Shown: one piece after another, positions 1 to 6,133 of the stretch | Layout: each line of letters opens with the position of its first letter | Position numbering within the stretch: the stretch's first letter is position 1 | Assembly: GCA_903839965.1 (NCBI GenBank) | Contig: CAIMEK010000210.1 | Span: 1-7,450, forward strand | Direction: 5' to 3' | Length of the DNA stretch: 7,450 bases | Source of the DNA: an uncultured Acetobacteraceae bacterium | Lineage (GTDB): Bacteria; Pseudomonadota; Alphaproteobacteria; Acetobacterales; Acetobacteraceae | Made by a program: the position numbers and the translations under genes | Notes under the pieces: generated by a model | The model's input: the letters and a program-made list of their open reading frames with translations, nothing else | What the model was told of the DNA's origin: nothing | The model's database searches: none

Positions 1-479
1 CCCCAGGACTTCAGCAGGCGGCCGTCCCGGGAGAACTTGTGGACCGAGGCGTTGCCGTAGCCGTCGGAGACATAGATCTCGCCTTTCGGCGACAACGCCG
101 AATCGGTGGGGCGGTTGAACGGCACGCCGCTCATGTAGGGCGACAGCTTGCCGGGGGTGCCGAGGGTCAGCAGCACGCGGCCTTCCAGCGTGCATTGCCG
201 CACGGTCTGGTCGGCGTCGTCGGTCAGCCAGATCGTGTCGTCCGGGCCCATGTCCACGGCGTGGGCGCGCGGGAACACGCCCTCGCCCCAGGAACGCAGG
301 AAATTGCCGTCGCGGTCGAACACGATGACCGGGTGCTCGCCGCGGTTGAAGACGTAGAGGTTGTCATGGCTGTCGACGCCGAGGCCGCCGATTTCCTTGA
401 ACGACCAGCCCGGCGGGAGCTTCGCCCAACCTTCGACCGGTTCGTAGGTGACTTGTTCCGCTGCGGTGTCTTGTGCCAC
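1..479 (-). CDS. NHL-repeat six-bladed beta-propeller protein, peptidyl-alpha-hydroxyglycine lyase-like (partial)
   Basis: The N-terminal 159 residues are present; the C-terminus lies beyond the left edge. Three successive NHL-type repeats are visible at about residues 34-67, 74-110 and 128-159. Each has the pattern hydrophobic-D-x-x-D/G-x-hydrophobic-Y/W-hydrophobic followed by an aromatic and a GxFLRSWG-like strand (LYVFNRGEHPVIVFDRDGNF; IYVSDGYGNASVHKFSRDG). This is the blade signature of bacterial proteins annotated as peptidyl-alpha-hydroxyglycine alpha-amidating lyase-like. True amidating activity is doubtful, and a binding or lactonase-like role fits as well. His73 (RAHAVD) sits where the family often has a metal-site histidine, but the other ligands are outside the window. 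There is no signal peptide. The GTG start at 477-479 is chosen because a GGGAGG ribosome site lies 6 bases upstream and because the repeat frame begins cleanly after it. The gene diverges from the CBS gene. The family call is secure, the exact function is not. Confidence 0.85.
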   Translation of the reverse strand, partial: MAQDTAAEQVTYEPVEGWAKLPPGWSFKEIGGLGVDSHDNLYVFNRGEHPVIVFDRDGNFLRSWGEGVFPRAHAVDMGPDDTIWLTDDADQTVRQCTLEGRVLLTLGTPGKLSPYMSGVPFNRPTDSALSPKGEIYVSDGYGNASVHKFSRDGRLLKSW

Positions 480-485
480 GCCGAA

Positions 486-491
486 CCTCCC
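486..491 (-). promoter_or_regulatory. Ribosome binding site deciding the GTG start of the NHL protein
   Basis: Read on the minus strand this is GGGAGG, six bases before the GTG codon at 479. It supports a non-ATG start. Confidence 0.6.
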
Positions 492-576
492 GTGCTGCGA
501 TGCGCGGCGCCACCGTAGGAGCGTGCGGCGCGCGGGGGAAGACGCCGCGGCATTTGCCACTCCCCGATGCGCGGGC

Positions 577-687
577 CTAGTGTTCCGACTCCGACGGATA
601 GTGCCGTCGGGCCGGAACACTAGCCCTTGATTTGGTGTTCCGATTCACCTGACTGCGAGGTTGCATCTGTCAGGATCGGAACACTAG
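577..687. repeat. 111-bp double-hairpin element with perfect 12-bp terminal inverted repeats (MITE-like)
   Basis: The ends are CTAGTGTTCCGA (577-588) and its exact reverse complement TCGGAACACTAG (676-687). Inside there are two hairpins. The first (577-623) pairs CTAGTGTTCCG with CGGAACACTAG and, further in, CCGACGG (591-597) with CCGTCGG (604-610) around a 6-base loop. The second (635-684) pairs GTGTTCCGAT with ATCGGAACAC and CCTGAC (648-653) with GTCAGG (669-674). The core GTGTTCCG thus occurs four times in alternating orientation. It lies in the divergent spacer between the NHL and CBS genes and contains no gene. CTAG at both ends suits elements that insert at TA/CTAG targets (known for IS630 and some IS5-group elements), so a non-autonomous element or its remnant is likely. 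A palindromic regulator array is the alternative. Confidence 0.75.
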
Positions 688-751
688 GATCGCCGGCCCG
701 AAGGGACAAGCCATCCGGCAGCAATGCCAGGCCCGGATCGAGGGATGTGTC

Positions 752-1171
752 ATGCCAACGCAGCTCCGCATGTCCGATATCATCCGCCGCGATCCCGTCA
801 CCCTGCCGCCGGCGGCCACGGTGCAGCAGGCCTGCGAGGTCATGCACGAGCAGCAGGCAGAGGCCGTGGTGGTGGTGGACGATGCCCACCAGCCACTGGG
901 CATCTTTACCGGGCGCGACCTGATCCGGCTGCTCGCGGAGGGCCGCGACCCGTCGCACGCGCAACTGCGCGCGGTGATGACCAAGGACCCAGCCCATCTG
1001 GCACCCGGGGACGGGGTGGCGGAGGCATTGCGGCTGATGCGCGACGGCGGGTTCCGGCATGTGCCGGTGGTGGAGGATGGGCGGCTGGTCGGCATGGTGT
1101 CGCAGACCGACCTGGGGCGGTTCGAGGCGGACCTGCCGGAAGTGGAGACGCGGATCTGCGAGCGGCGGTAA
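752..1171 (+). CDS. Stand-alone tandem CBS-domain protein
   Basis: This is a 139-residue protein made almost entirely of two CBS domains, at roughly residues 7-62 and 74-125. The second opens with the usual VMTKDP segment. Each ends with the typical strand-helix: GIFTGRDLIRLL (about 50-61) and GMVSQTDLGRF (about 114-124), whose T/S-x-x-D residues commonly contact an adenosine phosphate. Paired CBS domains bind AMP, ATP, SAM or similar ligands and act as energy or ligand sensors on a partner. No partner domain is fused here, so the target is unknown. The protein is cytoplasmic, with no signal or membrane segment. The ATG at 752 has GAGGGA 6 bases upstream (740-745). The gene is monocistronic in this window: divergent from the NHL gene and convergent with the GGT-like pair, with 13 bp between the stop codons. 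Confidence 0.92.
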   Translation: MPTQLRMSDIIRRDPVTLPPAATVQQACEVMHEQQAEAVVVVDDAHQPLGIFTGRDLIRLLAEGRDPSHAQLRAVMTKDPAHLAPGDGVAEALRLMRDGGFRHVPVVEDGRLVGMVSQTDLGRFEADLPEVETRICERR

Positions 1172-1184
1172 AGGGTGAAGGGAC

Positions 1185-2783
1185 TCAGGCGGTGGCGACG
1201 TAGCCGTCTCTTCTTGGGTCGGCGGCGCCGGTGAGGATACGGGTGGCGGGGTTGATGGCGACCGCCTGCATGCCGCCGACCTGCATGGTCCAGGCCTGGG
1301 GCGCTTCGATCTCGTGGCCGCGGGCGCGCAACGCCTCCAGCACGTCGGGCGCAATGCGGCTTTCGGCGGTGACGCGGCTGGCGTCCCACAGGCGGGCGCG
1401 GGGAGCGTCGATGGCGTCCTGCAGCGAGAGGCCGAAATCGACGTACTGCACCAGCGCCTGCGGCTGGGTCTGGCAGATGCCGTAGCTGCCCGGCGTGCCG
1501 AGCGCCAGCACCGGAACATCGCGGCCACGGGTGGCGACCGAGGGCGCCATCGGGCTGGTCAGCATGCGGCCGGGCAGCAGCGCATTGGTGGCGCGCGGGT
1601 CGTGCTCGCCCCAGTAGAGCGCGTTGTTCAGGCACACCCCGGTGCCGGGCACCACCACGCCGCAGCCGAATTTTGCTCCGAGGCTCTGGGTGATGCACAC
1701 CAGGTTGCCGGCGCGGTCGGCCACCGAGAGCGAGGTGGTGTGCTGCTCCGGGGGCTTGCCGATCGGGTCGGCCCATTGCTCCACCTGCCCCGCGATCGGC
1801 GTGCCGTCGGCGACGCGGGCACGCAGCTTCGCGACCGATTCATCCGAGAGGATGACGTCGAGGTCCTCGGCGGAGGGGCTGTCCTGGGCGATGCGCCGCA
1901 TCGCCGCCAGGCGCACCGCGCGCCAGACGGTATCCAGATGCTCCACGCCGTTACGGGGCATCCTGGCCAGGTCAAAACCGTCGAGGATGCGCAGCGTGAG
2001 CAGGTACTGGAAGGCCTGGCTGGGCGGGCGGGGCACGTGCACCACCAGGTCGCGATAGGCGGCGGAAACCGGCTTGTCCCAGGTCGGCGACACCTCCTCG
2101 AGATCGGCCATGGCCATGCAGCCGCCGAGCGAGTTCAGGTGCGCCACCAACTTCTGGCCCAGCGGACCGCCATAGAGATGTTTTGGTCCCGTGGCGGCGA
2201 TCGCTTCCAGGGTGGCGGCGAGGTCGGGCTGCGCCAGCACCTGGCCCGGGCGCACACTGCCCTGGCCGGCGGCGTAGCTGGCGTTCCAGTCGGCGAAGAA
2301 GGGCTGCTCGCGCAGCAGCGCCGCGGCGGCATTGATGCTGGCAGCGTTGAAGTCGGTGAGAGGAAAACCGTCGCGGGCGAGCGCGATCGCCGGCACCAGC
2401 ACCTGGGCCAGCGTTTTGGTGCCGTGCGCGCTCAGCAGGTTGTACCAGCCGGCGAGATTGCCCGGCGGCGCGGCGGCCATGGCGCCGAGCGCGAGGTCGT
2501 CGCGGCGGGAGAACCGGCCGAGCGGGTAGCCCGCCGGCACGGCGGTGCGGAACGACAGCGTGCGGATGCGCTGGTCGCCGGCCGCCCAGCAGGTGGCCAT
2601 GCCGAGCCCCGCCAGTCCCGAATAGAACGGCTCCACCACGCCGAGCGCGGCGGCGGTGGCGACCGCCGCGTCGAAAGCGTTGCCGCCGCGGTCCAGGATG
2701 TGCGCGCCGGCGGCGGCGGCCAGCGGATGTGCCGCCGCGACCACGCCGTGGCGCGACGCGATGGTCGGGCGTTTGCCGTCCAT
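1185..2783 (-). CDS. Gamma-glutamyltransferase-family Ntn hydrolase, copy 1 (downstream gene of the pair)
   Basis: This is a 532-residue proenzyme of the GGT family. The N-terminal part has the family's A-x-HPLA start and GGNAFDAAVATAAALGVVEP (33-52). The small subunit would begin at Thr349 in QHTTSLSV, the nucleophile exposed by self-cleavage, followed by DRAGN (356-360), LNN (385-387) and the GTPGSYG oxyanion loop (429-435). Arg79 (SFRTAVPA) matches E. coli GGT Arg114, and Thr409-Ser410 match Ser462-Ser463, which hold a substrate carboxylate. E. coli Asn411, Gln430 and Asp433, which hold the alpha-amino group, align with Gly369, Ala388 and Trp391, so ordinary glutathione hydrolysis is doubtful. 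There is no signal peptide, unlike periplasmic GGT, so the enzyme is cytoplasmic. HpxW-like oxamate amidohydrolase or another acylase is a fair alternative. The ATG at 2783 follows a strong GAGGGAGAG site that overlaps the stop codon of copy 2, implying one mRNA. Confidence 0.9.
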   Translation of the reverse strand: MDGKRPTIASRHGVVAAAHPLAAAAGAHILDRGGNAFDAAVATAAALGVVEPFYSGLAGLGMATCWAAGDQRIRTLSFRTAVPAGYPLGRFSRRDDLALGAMAAAPPGNLAGWYNLLSAHGTKTLAQVLVPAIALARDGFPLTDFNAASINAAAALLREQPFFADWNASYAAGQGSVRPGQVLAQPDLAATLEAIAATGPKHLYGGPLGQKLVAHLNSLGGCMAMADLEEVSPTWDKPVSAAYRDLVVHVPRPPSQAFQYLLTLRILDGFDLARMPRNGVEHLDTVWRAVRLAAMRRIAQDSPSAEDLDVILSDESVAKLRARVADGTPIAGQVEQWADPIGKPPEQHTTSLSVADRAGNLVCITQSLGAKFGCGVVVPGTGVCLNNALYWGEHDPRATNALLPGRMLTSPMAPSVATRGRDVPVLALGTPGSYGICQTQPQALVQYVDFGLSLQDAIDAPRARLWDASRVTAESRIAPDVLEALRARGHEIEAPQAWTMQVGGMQAVAINPATRILTGAADPRRDGYVATA

Positions 2784-2788
2784 GCGCT

Positions 2789-2797
2789 CTCTCCCTC
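2789..2797 (-). promoter_or_regulatory. Ribosome binding site between the two GGT-like genes
   Basis: On the minus strand this reads GAGGGAGAG, five bases before the ATG of the downstream copy. It overlaps the TGA stop (2796-2798) of the upstream copy. The arrangement favours coupled translation and shows the pair is one transcription unit. Confidence 0.6.
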
Positions 2798-4394
2798 AGG
2801 GAACCGCGACATAACCCTCGCGGCGCGGGTCGGCACCACCGGTCTGCGCGCGGCTCTGCGCATCGATGGCGATGCCCTGCATGCCGCCGACCAGGACGCT
2901 CCAGTCGGTGGTGGGCTCGACGTCGTGGCCGCGCTCGCGCAGCGCTTCGAGGACGGGCGCGGGCAGCCGGCCTTCCACCTGCACGCGGCTGCCGTCCCAG
3001 AGCCGGGCGCGCGGCGCCTCGATGGCGTCCTGCAGGGGCAGGCCGAAATCGACGTGCTGCACCAGCGCCTGGGTCTGCGTTTGGCAGATGCCGTAGCTGC
3101 CGGGGGTGCCCAGCAGCAGCGCGGGCTGGTTGTCGCGGGTGGCGATGGCGGGCGCCATCGGCAGCGCCAGGTCGGTGCCGGGGAGCAGCGGATTGGTGCC
3201 ACGGGTGTCCAGTTCGCCCCAGTAGAGGAAGTTGTTGAGGCAGATGCCGGTGCCCGGAACCACCACGCCGCAGCCGAACTGCCCGCCCAGGCTCTGGCTG
3301 ACGCAGACCGCGTTGCCGTCGCGATCGACCACGGAGAAGCTGGTGGTGTGCTCCTTCGCCGGGTCGGGCGCGCGCGGCGCCCATTGCTCGGTGAGGCCCT
3401 CCACGGGTCGCGGGTCGCGCACCCGCGCGCGCAACGGCTCGACCGCTTCGTCGGACAGCAGGCGGGCGAGCGCGCCGGGGCCGGGCTTGTTGTTGGCGAT
3501 GCGCACGCCGGCGGCGAGGCGAATGGCGCGCCAGACCGTGTCGAGGTGATTTGCCCCATTGCGCTCCATTCCCTTGAGGTCGAAGCCGTCGAGAATGCGG
3601 AGCGTGAGCAGGAACTGGAACCCCTCGCAGGGCGGCGGCAGCGTGTGCACCTTGAGGCCGCGGTATTCCACCGCAAGCGGGTCGAGCCAGACCGGGCTGA
3701 CGGTGTGCATGTCCTCCATGGTCAGGCAGCCGCCGAGCGCCTGCACATGGGCGATGATCTGCCGCCCCAGCGCGCCGCGATAGAAATGCTCGGGGCCCTC
3801 GATGGCGATGACCTCCAGCGTGCGGGCCAGTTCGGGCTGGCGCATGACATAGCCGGGGCCGGGCTCGCCGGTGCCGCGGCCCAGGTAGTTGGCGCGCCAG
3901 TCCTCGAAGAACGGCAGGTCGGCGAGCGTCTTGGTGGCCTGCAGCATGGTGGCGCCGGGGAAGCCGATGAGCAGGTGGCCGTCGCGGGCCAGCGCGATCG
4001 CCGGGGCGAAGATGTCGGCGAGCTTCTTGCGGCCGTGCGATTTCACCAGCTCGCACCAGCCGGCGAGATTGCCGGGGACGCCGCAGGCCAGCGGGCCGCG
4101 GTACAACTGCTCGCGGCGGGTGAATTTGCCGGTGGGGAATTTCGCCGGCACGCGGGTGATGAAGTCGAGCGTGCGCAGGCGGTGCTCGGCGGCGATGTAG
4201 CAGGTGGCCATGCCCATGCCGGCCAGCCCCGACATGAACGGCTCGACGACGTTCAGGGCGGCGGCGGTGGCGGCGGCGGCGTCGAAGGCGTTGCCGCCGG
4301 TGGCGAGCAACTTGGCGCCGGCCTGCGCGGCCAGCGGATGCGCGGCGGCGACCATGCCATGCAGCGAGGCGATCGTCGGGCGTTTTCCATCCAT
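2796..4394 (-). CDS. Gamma-glutamyltransferase-family Ntn hydrolase, copy 2 (promoter-proximal gene of the pair)
   Basis: This 532-residue paralogue has exactly the same length as its downstream neighbour, and 49 of the first 60 residues are identical. The predicted autocleavage/nucleophile residue is Thr350 in EHTTSFSV, followed by DRDGN (357-361), LNN (386-388) and GTPGSYG (429-435). The positions that hold the gamma-glutamyl group in E. coli GGT are mostly changed. Arg114 aligns with Ile79 (DFITRVPA), although Arg81 is close by; Ser462-Ser463 align with Ala410-Leu411; Asp433 aligns with Trp392. A non-glutamyl amide or acyl substrate is therefore likely. There is no signal peptide. An in-frame ATG lies 54 codons upstream (4556). 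I reject it because the ATG at 4394 has GGGGAG 6 bases before it and gives the same MDGKRPTIAS start as the paralogue. The gene diverges from the dienelactone-hydrolase-like gene. Confidence 0.9.
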   Translation of the reverse strand: MDGKRPTIASLHGMVAAAHPLAAQAGAKLLATGGNAFDAAAATAAALNVVEPFMSGLAGMGMATCYIAAEHRLRTLDFITRVPAKFPTGKFTRREQLYRGPLACGVPGNLAGWCELVKSHGRKKLADIFAPAIALARDGHLLIGFPGATMLQATKTLADLPFFEDWRANYLGRGTGEPGPGYVMRQPELARTLEVIAIEGPEHFYRGALGRQIIAHVQALGGCLTMEDMHTVSPVWLDPLAVEYRGLKVHTLPPPCEGFQFLLTLRILDGFDLKGMERNGANHLDTVWRAIRLAAGVRIANNKPGPGALARLLSDEAVEPLRARVRDPRPVEGLTEQWAPRAPDPAKEHTTSFSVVDRDGNAVCVSQSLGGQFGCGVVVPGTGICLNNFLYWGELDTRGTNPLLPGTDLALPMAPAIATRDNQPALLLGTPGSYGICQTQTQALVQHVDFGLPLQDAIEAPRARLWDGSRVQVEGRLPAPVLEALRERGHDVEPTTDWSVLVGGMQGIAIDAQSRAQTGGADPRREGYVAVP

Positions 4395-4400
4395 GGTCGA

Positions 4401-4406
4401 CTCCCC
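4401..4406 (-). promoter_or_regulatory. Ribosome binding site deciding the start of GGT-like copy 2
   Basis: On the minus strand this reads GGGGAG, six bases before the ATG at 4394. It supports the short N-terminus shared with the paralogue over the upstream in-frame ATG. Confidence 0.6.
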
Positions 4407-4459
4407 GGGTGGCGGCGAGCGCGCAGGGTGCCCCGCGACGGCGGCAGCCGCAAGGTGGG

Positions 4460-4548
4460 GCGAACCCGGACGGTTCGCAGGGGATCGTTGCACGCCGCCG
4501 CTCGGCGTGGTTAGCGTTGCATCCCGATGGCCGGATCGGTCGGCCATC
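4460..4548. promoter_or_regulatory. Cluster of three perfect stem-loops in a divergent promoter region
   Basis: The 181-bp spacer between GGT-like copy 2 and the dienelactone-hydrolase-like gene must hold promoters for both directions. Three perfect inverted repeats lie in a row: GCGAACC/GGTTCGC (4460-4478, loop 5), CACGCCG/CGGCGTG (4491-4509, loop 5) and GATGGCCG/CGGCCATC (4526-4548, loop 7). The three arm sequences differ, so they are not copies of one operator. They could be separate regulator sites or RNA hairpins in a 5' leader. No convincing -35/-10 pair could be read. Confidence 0.45.
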
Positions 4549-4575
4549 CGAAACACGTCGGATCGTCAACCGCTC

Positions 4576-5373
4576 ATGCGCCTGCCGGTCGTGCTGCTCG
4601 TGTTCGCCTGCGTCGCCCTGCCGGCCCGCGCCGAGACCGTGCACTTCATCGGCGGCGGCGGCGCCAGCATCGCGGCGGAGCTGGTGATGCCCGCCGGCCC
4701 GCCGGTGGCGCCGGCGATCGTTGCGCTGCACGGCTGCGGCGGACCGTTCCCGGGGCGCGATCGGCAATGGGCGGGCGTGCTGAGCACGGCGGGCCACATC
4801 GTGCTGCTGGCGGACAGCTTCGGCAGCCGCAGCCTCGGCTCGCAATGCCGCGTGCGGGGCAAGGACCGGACGGTCACCGCCGTCGGGCTGCGGCGGGAGG
4901 ACGCGCTGGGAGCGGCGCGCTGGCTGGCGGCGCAACCCTTCACCCCGCCGGGCGGGGTGGCTGTGCTGGGGTGGTCGGACGGCGGCAGCACCACGCTGGC
5001 AGTGGCGCTGAGAGGCGCCGACAAGCCGCCCGGCCTGCTGCGCGGCTTCGTCGCCTTCTATCCGGGCTGCCGCTGGCGCGACCCCGACCCCAAGGGGCCG
5101 CCGATCCTCGTGCTGATCGGCGAGGCGGACGACTGGACGCCGGCCGCGCCCTGCCACGCGCTGGCCGAGCGGCTCCCGGGGCGGATCAGCCTCGTGGCCT
5201 ATGCCGGCGCTTACCATGACTTCGACGCGCCGGGCCGGGTGCGGGTGATGCGCGACATCCCGAGCAGCCGCAATGCCGACCACAGCGTGCATGTCGGCCA
5301 GGACCCGGCCGCGCGGGAGGACGCCCTGCGTCGGGTGCCGGAATTCCTGCGCGCCTTGCCGGCGGCGCCCTAG
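4576..5373 (+). CDS. Exported dienelactone-hydrolase-family alpha/beta hydrolase
   Basis: This is a 265-residue alpha/beta hydrolase. Residues 1-19 form a Sec signal peptide (MRLPVVLLVFACVALPARA, cleavage after ARA), so the mature enzyme is probably periplasmic. The ALHGCGG motif (about 50-56) gives the oxyanion region. The nucleophile elbow is GWSDGG with Ser134, where classical dienelactone hydrolase has cysteine. The acid is Asp185 or Asp186 (GEADDW), and the base is His214 (AYHDFD). An ester- or lactone-cleaving role is likely; the substrate is unknown. Cys54, Cys91, Cys165 and Cys193 of the mature protein could form disulfides, fitting export. The start is set by the signal peptide, as the ribosome site before it is weak; longer in-frame openings upstream run antisense to the GGT-like gene. 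The glycosylase gene follows 64 bp later on the same strand and may share its mRNA. Confidence 0.88.
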   Translation: MRLPVVLLVFACVALPARAETVHFIGGGGASIAAELVMPAGPPVAPAIVALHGCGGPFPGRDRQWAGVLSTAGHIVLLADSFGSRSLGSQCRVRGKDRTVTAVGLRREDALGAARWLAAQPFTPPGGVAVLGWSDGGSTTLAVALRGADKPPGLLRGFVAFYPGCRWRDPDPKGPPILVLIGEADDWTPAAPCHALAERLPGRISLVAYAGAYHDFDAPGRVRVMRDIPSSRNADHSVHVGQDPAAREDALRRVPEFLRALPAAP

Positions 5374-5427
5374 GGGACAGAGCGAACCGCAATTCCCCAT
5401 GCGAAAACTGTGGACGAACCCTGGCGC

Positions 5428-5432
5428 AGGAG
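5428..5432 (+). promoter_or_regulatory. Ribosome binding site deciding the glycosylase start
   Basis: AGGAG lies five bases before the ATG at 5438. It favours this start over the in-frame ATG at 5399, which has no comparable site. Confidence 0.6.
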
Positions 5433-5437
5433 TTGCG

Positions 5438-6130
5438 ATGGTGCTCGCCTTCAAGACCATCCGTGCCCGCGCCGAACAGCGCAAGGGCGGCGCCAGGGCC
5501 GTGCAGCGGCTGCTGCCGGCCAGGCCCGACCCGAAGGCGCTGGCCAGGCTCGCCGACGACCGGGTGCTCGCGGAGATGACCCGGCGGGTGTTCTCCGCCG
5601 GCTTCGCCTGGAGCGTCGTCGAGGCGAAATGGGCCGGCTTCGAGGCGGCCTTCCTCGGCTTCGATCCGGCCCGGCTGTGCTTCGCGCCGGAAGCGCTCTG
5701 GGACGGGCTGATGAAGGACGCGCGCATCGTGCGCAACGGCGCCAAGATCATGTCGGTGCCCGCCAATGCCCGCTTGGTGGCGGAGGTGGCGCGCGAGCAC
5801 GGCAGCTTCGGCGCCTTCCTGGCGGGCTGGCCCTCGACCGACGAGGTCGGGCTGCTCGACCTGCTGGCGCGGCGCGGCAACCGGCTGGGCGGCATGACCG
5901 GGCAGATGCTGCTGCGCTTTCTGGGCTGGGACGGGTTCGTGCTGTCGCGCGACGTGGTCACCTGCCTGCGCGACGCGGGGCTGGATGTGGGCGAGGAAGT
6001 GAAGTCGAAGCGCGACCTTGCCGCGGTGCAGGCGCGGTTCAATGCCTGGGCGGCGGAGACCGGGCTGCCCTACGTGCACCTGTCGCGCATCTGCGCGCTG
6101 TCGATCGGCGAGAACGCCCTGGAGGCGTAG
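5438..6130 (+). CDS. DNA-3-methyladenine glycosylase I family protein (zinc-site-less form)
   Basis: This is a 230-residue protein of the HhH-GPD base-excision glycosylase superfamily. The stretch from DDRVLAEMTRRVFSAGFAWSVV (40-61) through FEAAFLGFDP (68-77) to ARIVRNGAKIMSVPANAR (95-112) follows E. coli Tag (EMICLEGQQAGLSW, FHQFDP, GIIRHRGKIQAIIGNAR). Trp58 aligns with the base-stacking Trp46. In contrast, Arg50 aligns with Tag's Glu38, and the N- and C-terminal Cys/His zinc ligands are absent. A conserved-looking C-terminal half carries GNRLGGMTGQMLLRFLGWDGFVL (147-169) and an SKRDLAAVQARFNAW helix (190-204). These features resemble the alphaproteobacterial proteins commonly annotated as DNA-3-methyladenine glycosylase I. 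Removal of alkylated adenine in the cytoplasm is the expected role, but the changed active site leaves specificity open. The gene lies 64 bp after the dienelactone-hydrolase-like gene and converges with the dipeptidase gene, 3 bp between stops. Confidence 0.85.
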   Translation: MVLAFKTIRARAEQRKGGARAVQRLLPARPDPKALARLADDRVLAEMTRRVFSAGFAWSVVEAKWAGFEAAFLGFDPARLCFAPEALWDGLMKDARIVRNGAKIMSVPANARLVAEVAREHGSFGAFLAGWPSTDEVGLLDLLARRGNRLGGMTGQMLLRFLGWDGFVLSRDVVTCLRDAGLDVGEEVKSKRDLAAVQARFNAWAAETGLPYVHLSRICALSIGENALEA

Positions 6131-6133
6131 CGG

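Noticed and set aside
577..623. Hairpin as a rho-independent terminator
   Set aside because: It lies between divergent genes, so neither reading gene ends there, and no T-run follows the stem on either strand.
1314..4514. A 1066-codon open frame on the plus strand across both GGT-like genes
   Set aside because: It is the antisense shadow of the two duplicated genes. High GC and shared codon use keep the opposite strand open, the translation is low-complexity and rich in A, G, R and H, and the sense strand has clear family motifs.
4395..4556. A 54-residue N-terminal extension of GGT-like copy 2
   Set aside because: It has no signal peptide or homology to the paralogue, and a good ribosome site precedes the ATG at 4394, which gives the same first ten residues as copy 1.
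5374..5437. Two CGAACC repeats as a LexA/SOS operator before the glycosylase gene
   Set aside because: The alphaproteobacterial SOS box is GTTC-N7-GTTC. These repeats are 32 bp apart and do not fit that pattern.
1972..6042. A 1356-codon open frame on the minus strand
   Set aside because: It crosses the GGT-like genes in the wrong frame and the two plus-strand genes antisense. The translation is arginine/alanine-rich with no domain, and the true frames carry catalytic motifs.
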